NCBI GenBank assembly: GCA_015485245.1
Contig: WFTY01000285.1
Coordinates: 1 to 6,207 of the forward strand
DNA length: 6,207 nt
DNA from: Anaerolineales bacterium
GTDB lineage: Bacteria; Chloroflexota; Anaerolineae; Anaerolineales; UBA11858
Reading direction: 5' to 3'
A program made the position numbers and the translations under genes. Positions 5,259 to 6,207 of the stretch are shown one piece after another; position 1 is the stretch's first letter; each line of letters begins with the position of its first letter. The notes under the pieces were generated by a model. The model made no database searches, had not been told where the DNA came from, and saw only the letters and a program-made list of their open reading frames with translations.

Positions 5259-6207
5259 GGCACACACCCTCATCTGCGGAGCGGGGATCGCCGGGGTCGC
5301 CGCCGCCTATCATCTGGCCGTGCGCCACAACGTGGACGATGTTCTGCTGGTGGATGAGCGCGCCCCCCTCAGCCTGACCAGCGACAAATCCACCGAGTGT
5401 TACCGTAACTGGTGGCCGGACGCGCCCATGATCGGCCTGATGAACCGCTCGATTGACATCATGGAAGAACTGGCCGCCGAGAGCGGAAACCTCTTCCGCA
5501 TGAACCGCCGCGGCTACCTCTACCTGACCGGCGACCCGGAGCGGATTCCTGCCTTCGAGCGGGCCGCGCGCAGGCCCTCGCAGATGGGCGCAGGAGAGTT
5601 ACGCGTCCATCGCAGCGAGGCATCCCGACCGCGAACCGCGGACGGCGACCAGAACTACGCGGTCTACACCCCCTCCCCGCCCGAGGGCTACCGCGACCTG
5701 CCCGACGGCGCCGACCTGCTCCTCGGCCCCGAAGTTGTGCAACAGCACTTCCCCTACCTGCCCAACACCGTAAAGGCCGCGCTGCACGTCCGCCGGGCGG
5801 GGTGGTTCAGCGCGCAGCAACTGGGCATGTACCTGCTGGAGCAGGCGCGCGCCTGCGGCGTGGAGCTGCGCCGCGCCCGCGTCACTGGGGTGGACGTGCG
5901 TCAAGGACGCGTGCAGGCCGTCCATCTCGACGACGGCGGCATAGTGACTACACGCAATTTCGTAAACGCGGCCGGGCCGTTCGCCCGCCCCGTCGCCCAA
6001 ATGCTCGGCGTAGACCTGCCCGTCTACACCGAACTGCACCTCAAAGTCGCCTTCCGCGACCCGCTGGGCGTCGTTCCCCGCCACGCTCCGCTGCTGATCT
6101 GGAGCGATCCGCAGCACCTTCCCTGGAGCGACGAAGAACGCACCTTTCTGCAGGAAGACCCCCAAACCCGCTTCCTGCTGGAGGCGATGCCCCCTGGGGC
6201 GCACACC
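5236..6207 (+). CDS. DAO-family FAD-dependent oxidoreductase, N-terminal part, cut by the right window edge
   Basis: An open frame of 324 codons runs from ATG 5236 to the window edge without a stop. The N-terminus has the FAD dinucleotide-binding fold: G15-AGIAG-20 (GxGxxG), followed by a helix and the acidic end of strand two, VLLVDE with D40/E41, which would bind the ribose. S49-DKSTECYRNWWP-61 comes next, then W/GYLYLTG-type strands, a WFSAQQLGMYLLEQA helix and N244-AAGP-248, a usual second FAD contact. This order fits the DAO family (glycine/sarcosine oxidase, dimethylglycine and related amine dehydrogenases); the C-terminal substrate half is missing, so the substrate is unknown. There is no clear Shine-Dalgarno sequence, and GTG at 5251 is an equally possible start that keeps the FAD motif. 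The gene begins 59 bp after alaX on the same strand, within the heptamer repeats, and looks G+C-richer than the transporter genes. Confidence 0.85.
   Translation, partial: MTRNHVTQAHTLICGAGIAGVAAAYHLAVRHNVDDVLLVDERAPLSLTSDKSTECYRNWWPDAPMIGLMNRSIDIMEELAAESGNLFRMNRRGYLYLTGDPERIPAFERAARRPSQMGAGELRVHRSEASRPRTADGDQNYAVYTPSPPEGYRDLPDGADLLLGPEVVQQHFPYLPNTVKAALHVRRAGWFSAQQLGMYLLEQARACGVELRRARVTGVDVRQGRVQAVHLDDGGIVTTRNFVNAAGPFARPVAQMLGVDLPVYTELHLKVAFRDPLGVVPRHAPLLIWSDPQHLPWSDEERTFLQEDPQTRFLLEAMPPGAHT

Noticed and set aside
5599..6204. A 201-codon minus-strand frame opposite the oxidoreductase
   Set aside because: It is a G+C-driven antisense shadow: the plus-strand frame has FAD-binding motifs on both sides of it, while this translation has no recognisable domain.

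Overview
The window looks like a bacterial chromosome segment of moderate to high G+C. The proteins, the short heptamer repeats and the gene set suggest Chloroflexota (Anaerolineae-like). That assignment is inferred from general familiarity with such proteins, not from a search. There are seven protein genes: two are cut by the window edges and five are complete. No tRNA, rRNA, CRISPR array, transposase or phage gene was seen.

Layout. Positions 1-809 (minus strand) hold the N-terminal 269 residues of a HyuA-type hydantoinase/oxoprolinase subunit, which runs off the left edge. Positions 810-1114 are a divergent control region. Two well-formed sigma-70-type promoters face away from each other, and their -35 boxes sit in the two arms of one perfect 11-bp inverted repeat. 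On the plus side an untranslated leader of about 160 nt follows, with a hairpin and an orphan Shine-Dalgarno-like sequence. Positions 1115-4414 (plus strand) encode a complete energy-coupling factor (ECF) transporter in the order S component, T component, ATPase, ATPase. Positions 4454-5176 encode an AlaX-type alanyl-tRNA editing protein. From 5236 to the right edge lies the first 324 residues of a DAO-type FAD-dependent oxidoreductase.

How the genes may work together. The S protein should bind a small solute, the T protein should couple it to the two ATPases, and the ATPase pair should power uptake. The T and two ATPase genes are nearly contiguous, with a 4-nt overlap between the ATPases. 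A strong intrinsic-terminator hairpin lies between the S gene and the T gene, so S transcripts may outnumber the energy-module transcripts. The transported substrate cannot be read from the S sequence. The divergent hydantoinase subunit and the nearby amine/amino-acid-type flavin oxidase make a nitrogenous cyclic amide (hydantoin, N-methylhydantoin, oxoproline or similar) a reasonable but unproven guess.

Most notable points: (1) the intra-operon terminator; (2) substitutions in the Walker A loop and Q-loop of the first ATPase and in the signature motif of the second, all of which map to the same predicted ATP site; (3) the symmetric divergent promoter; (4) two different heptamer mini-repeats filling the alaX-oxidoreductase gap, with the oxidoreductase start codon inside one of them.
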